Positions 26,419 to 35,561 of a stretch of 64,000 bases of DNA are shown one piece after another (positions within the stretch are counted from its first letter, which is position 1; each line of letters begins with the position of its first letter). The notes below the pieces were generated by a model. The model did not search any database and was not told the DNA's origin. It saw only the letters and a list, made by a program, of their open reading frames with translations. Origin of the DNA: Thalassomonas sp. RHCl1 (GTDB lineage: Bacteria > Pseudomonadota > Gammaproteobacteria > Enterobacterales > Alteromonadaceae); NCBI RefSeq assembly GCF_947387555.1, contig NZ_CANDNZ010000024.1:1-64000 (forward strand). Reading direction: 5' to 3'. The translations under genes were made by a program, and so were the position numbers.

Positions 26419-27492
26419 ATGGTTCAAATGTTCGCCGACTGGTATAAGCGCAAATTTTCCGATCCCCATGCCGTCACCCTGGCGGTGATCCTGATCGGCG
26501 CTTTTATGTTTATTTATTTTTTCAGTCATTTGCTGATGCCGGTGTTTGTTGCCATCGCCATTGCCTTCTTGCTTGATTTACCCGCTAACCAGTTAATGAA
26601 AGTCGGCTTTTCGCGCACTACTGCGGTTACAACCGTGGTTTCGGGTTTTATCGGTTTTTCCCTGCTTGCCCTGTTGGGATTGATGCCGGTGATGTGGCAG
26701 CAAAGCAGCAATTTGTTGCAGGAAGTGCCGCAAATGATCACCCACGGGCAAAGTTATCTGCTGACCTTACCGGAGAAATATCCCGAATTTATCCAGGCGG
26801 AGCAAATCGAAACGTTAATCAACCTGGTGAAGGAAAAACTGCTCGACTGGGGCCAGATAGTGCTGGAGGCATCGCTTAATTCGATATCTGATATTGTCGC
26901 CCTGATGATTTACCTGATCCTGGTGCCGCTGATGGTGTTTTTCTTTTTAAAAGACAAAGAAGAGCTGATGGCAGCTTTTGTTGTTTTCCTGCCGAAAGAA
27001 CGCCGCATGGCGAGCCAGGTCGGCCGGGAAATGAACCAGCAAATCATGAATTATATCCGCGGTAAGGTGATTGAAATTTTGATCATCGGCGCCGTCTCTA
27101 CCGTGACCTTTATATTCCTGGGGCTGGAGTATGCGGTTTTACTGGGGGTACTGGTGGGCTTGTCGGTATTGGTGCCTTATGTCGGCGCGACTATCGTGAC
27201 TTTTCCCGTGATGCTGGTGGCGCTGTTTCAGTGGGGCACCAGTGCGGAATTTGGTTATGTGATGATCGCCTATGCCATTATCCAGGCACTGGATGGTAAC
27301 TTGCTGGTACCTATTTTATTTTCCGAAGCAGTGAACCTGCACCCGGTTACCATTATTATTGCGGTGATTTTATTCGGCGGTTTATGGGGCTTTTGGGGGG
27401 TATTTTTTGCCATTCCGCTGGCAACCCTGGTGAAGGCGGTGATTAATGCCTGGTCCACCAGTCAGCAGGAAAGTGTCGGGGAGAGTAGTTAA
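26419..27492 (+). CDS. perM: AI-2E family transporter PerM
   Basis: A 357-residue inner-membrane protein (E. coli PerM 353) with the family's two N-terminal helices, a soluble segment (residues 70-140) and five or six C-terminal helices. Typical blocks are LILVPLMVFFFLKDKEEL, MNQQIMNYIRGKVIEILIIG and GLSVLVPYVGATIVTFPV. The family exports small molecules or is a putative permease; in E. coli perM lies beside bepA, as here. It follows the TusA-like gene by 8 bp and is followed by a strong bidirectional terminator. Confidence 0.92.
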   Translation: MVQMFADWYKRKFSDPHAVTLAVILIGAFMFIYFFSHLLMPVFVAIAIAFLLDLPANQLMKVGFSRTTAVTTVVSGFIGFSLLALLGLMPVMWQQSSNLLQEVPQMITHGQSYLLTLPEKYPEFIQAEQIETLINLVKEKLLDWGQIVLEASLNSISDIVALMIYLILVPLMVFFFLKDKEELMAAFVVFLPKERRMASQVGREMNQQIMNYIRGKVIEILIIGAVSTVTFIFLGLEYAVLLGVLVGLSVLVPYVGATIVTFPVMLVALFQWGTSAEFGYVMIAYAIIQALDGNLLVPILFSEAVNLHPVTIIIAVILFGGLWGFWGVFFAIPLATLVKAVINAWSTSQQESVGESS

Positions 27493-27501
27493 TTTTGCAT
27501 G

Positions 27502-27527
27502 AAAAAGGGCCGAAACGGCCCTTTTTT
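27502..27527. terminator. Bidirectional Rho-independent terminator
   Basis: AAAAAGGGCCG and CGGCCCTTTTT form an 11-bp stem with an AAA loop, with A-run and T-run flanks. It serves perM (plus) and the convergent collagenase gene (minus). Confidence 0.92.
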
Positions 27528-27559
27528 AATAGCTGGTAAATAGACTTGCCGGCGATAAC

Positions 27560-30544
27560 TTAAGGGGTATAACTGGCCACTAGCTTGATATCACTATGAT
27601 CGCTATAGCCGAGCAACATGACGTAATAAGTACCCGCCTGGACATTGCTGATATTGCAAGTTTCATTACTGCCTACCTTCCAGGGGCGGCAATCATAATC
27701 GCTTTTAGTCGGCGCTGAGCCGAACTTGACATGCATATCGACATCGCCTGTGCCGTCGCTGGTGGCAAAGCTTAAGTTAGTGGCACCCGGCGGCACTTGC
27801 AAAGTGTAGATACTTTCTTGATTTGCATTACCGGACACCAGGGTGATCACGCCGTTTTCCAGGCTATTGCCATTGCTGCTGCCCAGGCTGTAGTTGGCCA
27901 CTAAGCTGACATCGTTGAAATCGTTATAACCACGCAACATTACGTAGTAGGTGCCTGCCTGAATGTTTTCCATGGTGCAATGTTCAACATTGCCACCTTT
28001 ATAAGGGCGGCAGTCATAATTGTTGATATCGGGCGCTGAACCGTACCTGACATACATGTCGGCGTCGCCGCTGCCGCCGCTGGTATCAAAGCTCAGGGTG
28101 GCAGTATTGGCGGGTACTTCCAGAGTAAAGTGCACTTCTTCCTGTGCTTTGCCGCTAACGCTTTTGCTTACGCCGTTTTTCAGGACATTATCGTCGACCG
28201 GGTCGTCGTTTTGTATGTAACGGGCCAGTAAAGTGGCGTCGGTAAAGGCACTGTCGGCGCGGACATGGATATAATTCCAACCCGGCTGCACTTGCGGCAC
28301 TAAAATGGTTTCGTCATTGGTGGGGCCGTTTGAGATATGATCATAGGTAGTATCGTTGGGGCGGGCATCCCAGCGGTGTAACAAATTACCGTTGCCGCTG
28401 CCGTGGCGCAGGGTGATTTCCAGGCTGACATTGACCAATCCGGACGGGACATATAAACCGATCTGCACCTGGTTATTGTTGCTGGCATTTTCAAGGCAGA
28501 TAGCCTCGCCGGCACTGATATCGCGGGACTCGCGTGCACGGCCAAGGGCACAGGCATTAATCCCGGTTTGCTCGTCTCCCTGGACATCATCGACATTCAC
28601 AGGTTCTACCGGCGAAGGGGGGCGGGTATTGTCGACGGTGCAGCCCGAAGATGTCACGGTTGGCAGCCAGTTGTTAAAGTCACTGTCAAAGGTTTTATTG
28701 TTTACCCAGTTATCCACCATATTGCTTCGGTAGGAGGCATAATCACCTTGTTTAAACGTCTCCAGCATATTAAAAAAGGTACTGTTTTGGCGTTCGAACA
28801 TATAGCGGGAGGCAAGATAACCCCAGTCATAAATGCGGGTCTGGCCGACACCGTATTCGTTGGCAAAAATCGTGCTCAGCTCATAAGTGCCGGCAGCCGC
28901 TTCACTGGCCGCACCGTCGTTACAGTTGCGGCGGGAAATATATTCGGCAATGCCTTCACCGTACCACACGGTTTTTCCGGCACCGTTGATATCGTGAAAA
29001 TCTCCCTGGGTAATGAAACGCCCGTCCAAATAATGGATATATTCATGGCGCAGGTTCCAGATATCAAACACCGGGCGTGCTGGGACTTCTTCATAGGCGA
29101 AAAAGGTTGCCTGATCGCCGGCGGTACTTGGGTCGCCTTCCAGATACAAACCGCCGTTGTCTGTGCTGGCACCAAATAAGACCCCGCCATAAATACGCCA
29201 CTCGGCGGCATTATTAAAAACCACCATACGCAGCGATTCATTATCGTCGGGGGTGACAGGTGTCCTGTTGGTTTTCATGGTGTCATGAAAGTAGTCCTCA
29301 TGGCTTTTTAATGAGTTACAGGCCCATTCAAGCTGCTCCTGGTTCATGTCCTGTGCCCACATAAACAGGGTGCCGGACGGGCAATTGATGCGGTCGTTTA
29401 AGACCGAGGCAATAATATCGTCTTTTTTGTTGCAGACATTAAAATTGCTGCATTTTCCCCGGTAATCGACGGCATTGAGTACCTGCAGATAAGCCCGGCG
29501 CCCGGTATCGGTTTTAAGCGGACCGAAGCTATTGAATATTTTAGTGACCTCACCGGCAAGCGTTGCTTCGATAGCAGAAAAATGGCTGTCATTTTTACCG
29601 CTGTAGATATTGGCCAACTGGTATCCCAGGTTGTGTAAATGATAATCGGCGGAGGGTTTGTCGAGCCAGGCAATATTATCGTGAATAAAGTTGGCCATTT
29701 TAGTGATAAGGGCGGTGCTGTGCTCATTGCTGCGGCAGTCGGCAAAACGGGCACAGGCACTGGGTATGCCCCAGGTCGCTTCGGCAAAGACATCTCCCCA
29801 GCCTTTGACACTGTCATAGGAGGCATCGTAGCGATTGAGCAGCTGGTGCACCACATCCATATAATGCTCACGGATACTGGCATTGTTTAAGTTGACCACG
29901 GCAAGCTCGATAACATCGGCATTTTCAGTGGTTTTATCATACATATGGGGGTTGCTGAACAGGGTGTCCATCGCCCCCCTGGTTGCTGCCTGGTTCTCGG
30001 GTGTTAACAGCTCTCTGTTGCCGTAATAATAAAAGGCGCGGATCCAATATTGCAGCGCCTTGAAGTAGTTATCACCATCTGTGCCGTTATAACTGGCAGA
30101 CTTGGCTTTGGTTTCGTCGGCTACCGTGAGAATGTTGGCTTGTGTGAAGGTTCCCTGGCGTACGGCTTGTGAGGCGTCGGTGAATAAACGGCCGACACAA
30201 TCAAATCCCTGAGTTTTGATTTGCGCTAACAAAGCACTGCCGGAAGTCATAAAGGCATTATCGTTACAACTGGCTTCGGTTGTACTTGATAAAGTACTGG
30301 TGGTGACTTGCTCTTTACTGCTCTTATGGGGACTTTTTTTATCTTCGACAAGTTTGATTGGTGCTGAGATATCATAGTGCTTTGCCGGCAAGGCCTGTGA
30401 TGGAATAAAGCTGATATGCTCAGCATGGGCGACTTGATCGGATGTTGCTACAGCATCAATACCTCTTGCCGGACTATTGGCGGCCAACACCGATGGCGTT
30501 AACGTGCTTATTAACAGTATGGATAATGTTTTTTTCATCATCAT
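27560..30544 (-). CDS. Secreted M9 family collagenase
   Basis: A 994-residue exported metalloprotease. The start at 30544 is preceded by GGGAGG at a good distance; the signal peptide is MMMKKTLSILLISTLTPSVLA. Domains in order: a propeptide to about residue 90, the M9 N-terminal activator domain (about 90-360), the catalytic domain with NLRHEYIHYLDGRF (zinc ligands H500 and H504, E501) and VWYGEGIAEYIS supplying the third ligand Glu, then three pre-peptidase-C-type (PPC) beta domains. The last two are close duplicates, each ending AGTYYVMLxGY. It resembles Vibrio-type collagenases and should degrade native collagen outside the cell. It is divergent from an AraC regulator. Confidence 0.93.
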   Translation of the reverse strand: MMMKKTLSILLISTLTPSVLAANSPARGIDAVATSDQVAHAEHISFIPSQALPAKHYDISAPIKLVEDKKSPHKSSKEQVTTSTLSSTTEASCNDNAFMTSGSALLAQIKTQGFDCVGRLFTDASQAVRQGTFTQANILTVADETKAKSASYNGTDGDNYFKALQYWIRAFYYYGNRELLTPENQAATRGAMDTLFSNPHMYDKTTENADVIELAVVNLNNASIREHYMDVVHQLLNRYDASYDSVKGWGDVFAEATWGIPSACARFADCRSNEHSTALITKMANFIHDNIAWLDKPSADYHLHNLGYQLANIYSGKNDSHFSAIEATLAGEVTKIFNSFGPLKTDTGRRAYLQVLNAVDYRGKCSNFNVCNKKDDIIASVLNDRINCPSGTLFMWAQDMNQEQLEWACNSLKSHEDYFHDTMKTNRTPVTPDDNESLRMVVFNNAAEWRIYGGVLFGASTDNGGLYLEGDPSTAGDQATFFAYEEVPARPVFDIWNLRHEYIHYLDGRFITQGDFHDINGAGKTVWYGEGIAEYISRRNCNDGAASEAAAGTYELSTIFANEYGVGQTRIYDWGYLASRYMFERQNSTFFNMLETFKQGDYASYRSNMVDNWVNNKTFDSDFNNWLPTVTSSGCTVDNTRPPSPVEPVNVDDVQGDEQTGINACALGRARESRDISAGEAICLENASNNNQVQIGLYVPSGLVNVSLEITLRHGSGNGNLLHRWDARPNDTTYDHISNGPTNDETILVPQVQPGWNYIHVRADSAFTDATLLARYIQNDDPVDDNVLKNGVSKSVSGKAQEEVHFTLEVPANTATLSFDTSGGSGDADMYVRYGSAPDINNYDCRPYKGGNVEHCTMENIQAGTYYVMLRGYNDFNDVSLVANYSLGSSNGNSLENGVITLVSGNANQESIYTLQVPPGATNLSFATSDGTGDVDMHVKFGSAPTKSDYDCRPWKVGSNETCNISNVQAGTYYVMLLGYSDHSDIKLVASYTP

Positions 30545-30986
30545 GATCTCATCCTCCCGGCCGGGGGATGACAAAACGTTTGCCTGGTGCTGGATGGGGT
30601 GTGCATTTTCATTGTCTGAAATCCTTTATCTTATTATTTTCGTGGTAAAGCATGTTTTATGTAAAAATGATCACCTTTAGTTTTTTCGTTGCCGTTTATA
30701 AGGTGCAAACCGCAAGTATTTTTAAAGATGTTCATTTAGGGGTAGGCTGTCATCAAATCGTAAACTTAATTTGATATACAATATACCCGCCTCCATTTAA
30801 GCACTGGCTGTCAGTGAATTCGTATTGTTTCCAAGCAAAAAGTTATTAAAAACACGCCTTTTAAAGCTAAAAAGTGCGTATTTTCTCACCGGGATGAACC
30901 CGCGTCCTTATCGCCACAAAGGTTTTTAGGTTGTTTTGTATACTGTATTCAGTTAGCGTAAGGCGGGTATTCAGCAAAAGGAACTC
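30545..30986. promoter_or_regulatory. Divergent collagenase/AraC intergenic region with inverted repeat
   Basis: A 442-bp region without a gene between the collagenase and the divergent AraC-family regulator. It contains a perfect 7-bp inverted repeat, ATCAAAT (30752-30758) and ATTTGAT (30769-30775), separated by 10 bp. This 24-bp element is operator-like in size. It could be a site for the AraC protein or another regulator. Promoter hexamers cannot be called with confidence in this A+T-rich stretch. Confidence 0.45.
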
Positions 30987-31871
30987 GTGCCAGTGGATTG
31001 GATCAATAGAATAAAAATTAATGAAAGCAGTCCCTTGCAAGCTCAGGGATATGAAGACAGTTTTGGCTTTCAACGGCATAAACCGCAATTAATGGCGACG
31101 AGTCATTGGCATGGTCATATTGAAATAAACTATTTATTTGATTGTTCGGCAGATTACTTAATCAACGGCAAAAAAATCAGGGTCCCGCAAGGGCGTATGA
31201 TACTTTTTTGGGCCAGCATTCCGCACCAGATGATAGCAGCGCAGGGGGAGGGAGAGATGGTGAATATTTACATTCCACTGCAAGCTTTTTTATCATGGAA
31301 GTTTTCAAATGAGTTTATCAGTGAGATCTTTTCCGGGGAAGTGCTGGTGGCGGAACGCTTGCATGAGGGCGATCAAATTCTGACTCAACTATGGGAGCAT
31401 GATCTGGCGACAAAAAAAATTACTTTAGTGACACAGGTGATAGATGAAATCAGAAACCGCATCCGCCGTATGTCGCTTGAGCCCTTTACCACCTTTGAAC
31501 TTTCATCATCAGTAAAAAAACAGGGGAAAAAGTCTTTATCGGGGGGACTTTCCCATATCAGGGTGATCTTAAAATATATTGCCGATAACTATGATAAAAA
31601 AATCACCATAGACCAGGTTGCCCGGGAAACGGGACTGCATCCTAATTATGCCATGAAGTTATTTCATAGTGTGATGAAAACGTCAATCAAACAATATATT
31701 AATAAGCTTCGTTTGCAACATGCACAGGCCCTGCTGATAGATACCAATCATGCGGTATTGACCATTGCCATGGAAGCGGGTTTTGGCTCTATCAGCCGCT
31801 TTTATGACATTTTCCAGCGTGAACATAAGAGAACTCCACAGGAATTTCGTAATGAGTTTAGCAACCCCTGA
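30987..31871 (+). CDS. AraC family transcriptional regulator
   Basis: A 294-residue regulator. Residues 25-120 form a cupin sensing domain (SHWHGHIEINYLF, RVPQGRMILFWASIPHQM) and residues 190-292 carry two helix-turn-helix motifs: ITIDQVARETGLHPNYAMKLF and VLTIAMEAGFGSISRFYDIF with the RTPQEFR end typical of the family. The cupin part resembles MelR-type sugar regulators, so the ligand could be a carbohydrate or peptide-derived metabolite. The start is GTG with AAGGA 5 nt upstream. Its divergence from the collagenase gene suggests, but does not prove, that it controls it. Confidence 0.92.
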   Translation: MPVDWINRIKINESSPLQAQGYEDSFGFQRHKPQLMATSHWHGHIEINYLFDCSADYLINGKKIRVPQGRMILFWASIPHQMIAAQGEGEMVNIYIPLQAFLSWKFSNEFISEIFSGEVLVAERLHEGDQILTQLWEHDLATKKITLVTQVIDEIRNRIRRMSLEPFTTFELSSSVKKQGKKSLSGGLSHIRVILKYIADNYDKKITIDQVARETGLHPNYAMKLFHSVMKTSIKQYINKLRLQHAQALLIDTNHAVLTIAMEAGFGSISRFYDIFQREHKRTPQEFRNEFSNP

Positions 31872-31949
31872 ACCGGGGGCTTTGTTAGCAGTGGATTTAG
31901 TTTTTGTGGCAGGATATAAGTTGGCCATCGCAGACTTGCCAAAAGCAGG

Positions 31950-32007
31950 CGGGGATACAATAAAAGCGCAAATATCGGTCGATATTACCGCTTTTATTGT
32001 ATCCCCG
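31950..32007. repeat. 58-nt near-perfect palindromic hairpin
   Basis: A 19-bp perfect outer stem (31950-31968 with 31989-32007), a symmetric 2x2 internal mismatch and a 7-bp inner stem (AATATCG at 31971-31977 with CGATATT at 31980-31986) around a GT apex. It lies between the AraC gene and the convergent bcp gene. Neither flank has a T-run, so it does not look like a standard terminator. Confidence 0.85.
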
Positions 32008-32041
32008 GGATGTTAACGACCTTAAGTACCAAGCTTATGGA

Positions 32042-32512
32042 CTACTGAGTCTTTAACACTTCCAGTACCACTTCATGATGGGTCTTGGTTTTAAACTTGT
32101 TAAAGACATGGCTGATTTTACCGTCCAGGCCGATTAAAAAGCTCAAACGGTGGATACCGTCATATTCTTTACCCATAAATTTCTTTAAACCCCAAACGCC
32201 AAAGTCATCGGCGACTTTATGGTCAACATCAGAGAGCAGGGTGAAGTTAAGTTCGTCACGCTGGCAAAATTTCGCCAGGCGTTTTGGTTCATCCGGGCTG
32301 ATGCCAAATACTTTCGTGTTTAATTTTTCCAGCTCGGCCTTAGAGTCTCTTAATCCCTGGGCCTGCACCGTACATCCCGGGGTCATGGCTTTAGGGTAAA
32401 AATAGACCAGTACCTGCTGCTTGCCGATATAATCGGCAAGGCTGACCTCCTGGTCATTTTCATCTTTAAGGGTGAATAACGGCGCGCTATCGCCTACGTT
32501 TAGTGTGTTCAT
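32042..32512 (-). CDS. bcp: Thioredoxin-dependent thiol peroxidase Bcp (PrxQ)
   Basis: A 156-residue peroxiredoxin of the BCP/PrxQ group that reduces H2O2 and organic peroxides. The peroxidatic Cys47 is in KAMTPGCTVQA. The usual resolving cysteine five residues later, present in E. coli BCP, is Gln here; instead Cys83 (LAKFCQRDEL) lies 36 residues after Cys47, the spacing I recall for alpha-3-type PrxQ enzymes such as Xanthomonas BCP. The C-terminal block YDGIHRLSFLIGLDGKI is conserved. It follows gcvR by 44 bp on the same strand, the common gcvR-bcp arrangement next to dapA. Confidence 0.95.
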   Translation of the reverse strand: MNTLNVGDSAPLFTLKDENDQEVSLADYIGKQQVLVYFYPKAMTPGCTVQAQGLRDSKAELEKLNTKVFGISPDEPKRLAKFCQRDELNFTLLSDVDHKVADDFGVWGLKKFMGKEYDGIHRLSFLIGLDGKISHVFNKFKTKTHHEVVLEVLKTQ

Positions 32513-32556
32513 TATTTTTCTACTCTTGCTGTTAACCCCTTAGTGGTGGCTAAGGA

Positions 32557-33084
32557 TCATAATAAGTTTGAAGTTACCTGTTTGATACAACCCTGGACAT
32601 CGATTTGCTCACAAAGCTGTAAAAACTCATTTTCCAGGGTGTTTATATCGGTGTTTTCTGTCAGGGCAAATAAAATATGTGCCCTCATATTATTGCTCAA
32701 CGGATCAATTTCCGACTTTAGCGAGGAAATATCTATGTTGCGGGTGGCAAAAAATGCTGTCATGGCTTTTAACACCCCCGGCTGGTCAATACCGGCATAT
32801 TCCGCCTGGTAATGATGGGTAAAGTCCTGTGATTTGTAACCCGAGGTCCGTTTCATCATGGTAATTAAATCCAGGCTATGGGCAACGGCGGGTAATTTAT
32901 TTTCAATTTGCACTATCGCGCGGTTATCGCCGTTGAGCAGCATGATAAAAGTAAATTCCAGGCCAAAGATCGCCATCCGGCTGTCGAGAATATTACAGCC
33001 ACACTCACTCGCTAATTTAGTTAATTCACTAACGCAGCCGGTTCGATCCGCGCCCATAGCGGTTAAAACTAAATACTGGGACAT
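32557..33084 (-). CDS. gcvR: Glycine cleavage system transcriptional repressor GcvR
   Basis: A 175-residue protein made of two ACT domains: residues 1-75 (YLVLTAMGADRTGCVSELTK) and 85-170 (YQAEYAGIDQPGVLKAMTAFFA). In E. coli GcvR binds glycine and restrains GcvA at the gcvTHP promoter. It lacks any DNA-binding motif, as expected. The gene lies divergently from dapA and upstream of bcp, the conserved neighbourhood in gammaproteobacteria. If the hcn operon at 3924-6897 uses glycine, this would be a second glycine-related function in the window, but no link is shown by the sequence. Confidence 0.9.
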   Translation of the reverse strand: MSQYLVLTAMGADRTGCVSELTKLASECGCNILDSRMAIFGLEFTFIMLLNGDNRAIVQIENKLPAVAHSLDLITMMKRTSGYKSQDFTHHYQAEYAGIDQPGVLKAMTAFFATRNIDISSLKSEIDPLSNNMRAHILFALTENTDINTLENEFLQLCEQIDVQGCIKQVTSNLL

Positions 33085-33347
33085 GACATAGACCTGTTAT
33101 TAAAAGAAAAAATTAATTGTAACCCATACATGTGTCTTAGCGCTAAAATTTTTCCCGCGGTCCGGCTTGAAAAATAAAAGCTGGCGGATAATTCGTCTTT
33201 TTGGCTTTATTTTCGCCAAAGAAAAACAAGCCTGCGGCTGATCGCCGGTGAAAATCTCAGATTTAAGGCCTTATTGTTAATATTTATCTTAGTTGCCTTG
33301 TGTTTGTAAAATCAGCCAAGTACCATGGGGCGCAATTAAGGTTATGA

Positions 33348-34250
33348 ATGAAAAAATTGATGTTTTCAGGCAGTATAGTCGCGTTAATTACCCCTTTTAA
33401 CGGCGACGGTGAAATTGACTATGATGGTCTAGACAGGTTAATCCAGTGGCATATTCAATCGGGTACTTCTGCGGTTGTTATCGCCGGTACCACAGGGGAA
33501 TCACCGACCCTGAGTGATGACGAAAAAGTTGCTTTGGCCAAAGCGGCGGTTGCTATCGCCGCGGGCCGGATAGATATTCTGGTGGGTAATGGCGGTAATA
33601 ATACGCTGGCATGTGTGCGCTTGACCGAGCGCTTAAATGACACCGGGATCCAGGGCTATTTAACGGTAACCCCGTTTTATAATAAGCCGACGGAGGCCGG
33701 GTTGCTGGCCCATTTTAGCGCGATAGCCGGGGCAACCTCCTTACCGGTGATCTTATATAATGTGCCGGGACGTACGTTATGCGATCTCAGTAATGAAATT
33801 GTGATCAAGTTATCGGAACTTAATAATGTTATCGCAATCAAAGACGCAACCGCAGATTTAACCCGGGTGGCAGAGTTGCTGGAAAAATGTCGGCAACCCT
33901 TTCATTTACTGAGCGGTGATGATGCCACTGCGGTCGAATTTTGTCAGGCGGGGGGGCACGGGGTTATTTCCGTCACCGCCAATGTTGCGGCCAGGGAAAT
34001 GGCGGCCGTGCATGCGGCCCTGGCATCGGGTGATATAAAAGAGGCGGTATTGCTTGATAAGCAACTGGCAGGTTTACATGAAAACTTATTCATTGAATCC
34101 AGTCCCATGGCCGCCAAGTGGGCGTTATATTGTTTGAAGTTATTAGATAATGCCCATTTACGTTTGCCCCTGGTTGATTTGTCGTCAACAGGTAAAAACT
34201 GTATTGAACAAACTTTAAAAGATTCTGGTTTATATCCGCAGGAGTGTTAA
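33348..34250 (+). CDS. dapA: 4-hydroxy-tetrahydrodipicolinate synthase DapA
   Basis: A 300-residue TIM-barrel aldolase (E. coli 292). It condenses pyruvate with aspartate semialdehyde in lysine and diaminopimelate synthesis. Active-site residues are visible: VIAGTTGESPTL (Thr48, Thr49), Tyr111 in TPFYNKPTEAG, Tyr137 in LYNVPGRT and the Schiff-base Lys165 in AIKDATADL. AAGG precedes the ATG by about 7 nt. The stop overlaps the bamC start as TAATG, so the two genes form an operon as in E. coli. It is divergent from gcvR across 263 bp. Confidence 0.97.
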   Translation: MKKLMFSGSIVALITPFNGDGEIDYDGLDRLIQWHIQSGTSAVVIAGTTGESPTLSDDEKVALAKAAVAIAAGRIDILVGNGGNNTLACVRLTERLNDTGIQGYLTVTPFYNKPTEAGLLAHFSAIAGATSLPVILYNVPGRTLCDLSNEIVIKLSELNNVIAIKDATADLTRVAELLEKCRQPFHLLSGDDATAVEFCQAGGHGVISVTANVAAREMAAVHAALASGDIKEAVLLDKQLAGLHENLFIESSPMAAKWALYCLKLLDNAHLRLPLVDLSSTGKNCIEQTLKDSGLYPQEC

Positions 34251-35335
34251 TGAATCGTCGTGTATTTTATTTTTCTTTGCTTGGGCTGAGCCTGGCATCA
34301 TGTAGTAGTGTCGATAACAAGCGGGCGGCCGGTGATTTTGACTATGCCGAAAAACAAGAAGCTGCTGTGATCACTATACCCGAAGGTTTAAAAAAACCGG
34401 CGCAATATAACGATTATTTTGTTTCTGATAAAATCAACCTTGATGGTCCTGTGGGGAGCGATGTCGATGTCAGGGCGCCGTCACTGGTATTGCCGGTCGC
34501 TGCTTCTTCACGTGTGGTCAATGATTCAGATAAAGCGATTATCTGGTTTGACAAAGTTGTGGAAGATAAAGATCTGGCGTTATTTATTTACAGCGCCATC
34601 GAAGAGCAGCTAAACGGCGATGAAGTTGCCCTGAATGTCGTCGATGCCGAGCAGAAAACCTTTGAGTCTGACTGGTATCACAGTGAAGTTGAGTCGGGTT
34701 TTTGGCCCTACAAAACAGTGGAGCAGTCAGAAAGCATGCGCTTTCGCTACCAACTGGAAGCGAAACCTCACGGGCGCAGTGTTTCTTTAACGGTTTCCCT
34801 GATTGATTATATGAAGACAGATCAAAGCGGTGGCACCAAAAGCATAGATCCCATTGATCAGCAAAGAGCTGAAATGGCGATGTTAAACGAAATTGTCGCC
34901 CAGGTAGATTATAAATACCGTTTGCAACAAAAAGAAAACCGCCTGATGCGGGCCACGCAGCAACTGGTGAGTATCGGTGAAAACCCTGAAGCCGAGCCGG
35001 CCTATATCGTTGAAATGAAAACCGACATGTTATGGGCAAATCTGCCGGCTTTCTTTAGCAAGTATGGTTTTGATATTACCGATATGAATGAAGGCAAGAA
35101 AATTTATTTTGTCGATTTTGTTAAGCCGGACAACAGCATCTGGGCCACTATCTGGGGGGATGGTATCCCTGTGATTGATATTGATGAAGCCAAGTACCGC
35201 TTTGAGCTGGCAGAAATAGAAGATAAAACTTCAGTGACTATCTATGACGCCGATGGAAAGGTGTTGCCGCAGGCAACTTTGACGCACGTATATGATGTGA
35301 TGGAAGAAGGCTTATCTTTTAGAACGCCTTTATAA
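34250..35335 (+). CDS. bamC: Outer membrane assembly lipoprotein BamC
   Basis: A 361-residue lipoprotein (E. coli NlpB/BamC 344). The signal MNRRVFYFSLLGLSLASC ends in a lipobox. It is followed by the unstructured segment that in E. coli contacts BamD (ITIPEGLKKPAQYNDYFV) and two helix-grip domains (about 95-210 and 240-360; the second begins MKTDMLWANLPAFFSKYGFDI). It is a subunit of the BAM complex that inserts outer-membrane proteins. The ATG at 34250 overlaps the dapA stop and is preceded by GGAG; a GTG two codons upstream is less likely. A terminator follows. Confidence 0.95.
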   Translation: MNRRVFYFSLLGLSLASCSSVDNKRAAGDFDYAEKQEAAVITIPEGLKKPAQYNDYFVSDKINLDGPVGSDVDVRAPSLVLPVAASSRVVNDSDKAIIWFDKVVEDKDLALFIYSAIEEQLNGDEVALNVVDAEQKTFESDWYHSEVESGFWPYKTVEQSESMRFRYQLEAKPHGRSVSLTVSLIDYMKTDQSGGTKSIDPIDQQRAEMAMLNEIVAQVDYKYRLQQKENRLMRATQQLVSIGENPEAEPAYIVEMKTDMLWANLPAFFSKYGFDITDMNEGKKIYFVDFVKPDNSIWATIWGDGIPVIDIDEAKYRFELAEIEDKTSVTIYDADGKVLPQATLTHVYDVMEEGLSFRTPL

Positions 35336-35354
35336 ATTAAGCTTGCCATTCGCT

Positions 35355-35384
35355 GAAAAAACTTCGCTCCGGCGAAGTTTTTTT
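35355..35384 (+). terminator. Rho-independent terminator of dapA-bamC
   Basis: AAAAAACTTCGC and GCGAAGTTTTTT form a 12-bp stem with a 4-nt loop (TCCG), followed by further T residues. It starts about 20 nt past the bamC stop. Confidence 0.93.
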
Positions 35385-35451
35385 ATATATACGACTGAAG
35401 GGACTCAGGAGATAGAGTGAAGCAGGGAGCCAGAGCCGAGGATTTATGGTC

Positions 35452-35521
35452 AACTTACTTGTTCCAGACGTAAGTTAAGTTCCAGCATCCATGCAGCTAC
35501 TGACGCGATCGCACGGATGCT
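35452..35521. repeat. Two adjacent small inverted repeats
   Basis: AACTTAC (35452-35458) pairs with GTAAGTT (35470-35476), and AGCATCC (35484-35490) pairs with GGATGCT (35515-35521). The second loop includes the palindrome GCGATCGC. They lie between the bamC terminator and the DUF1415 gene and may be a small REP-like element or a 5' leader structure. Confidence 0.5.
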
Positions 35522-35561
35522 TGATAGCGGTGATTTTATTTTAATATTTTAAGGGGGCTCT

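Noticed and set aside
31950-32007. Integron attC site
   Set aside because: The ends do not match the conserved core sites (GTTRRRY and complement) and there is no integrase or cassette row.
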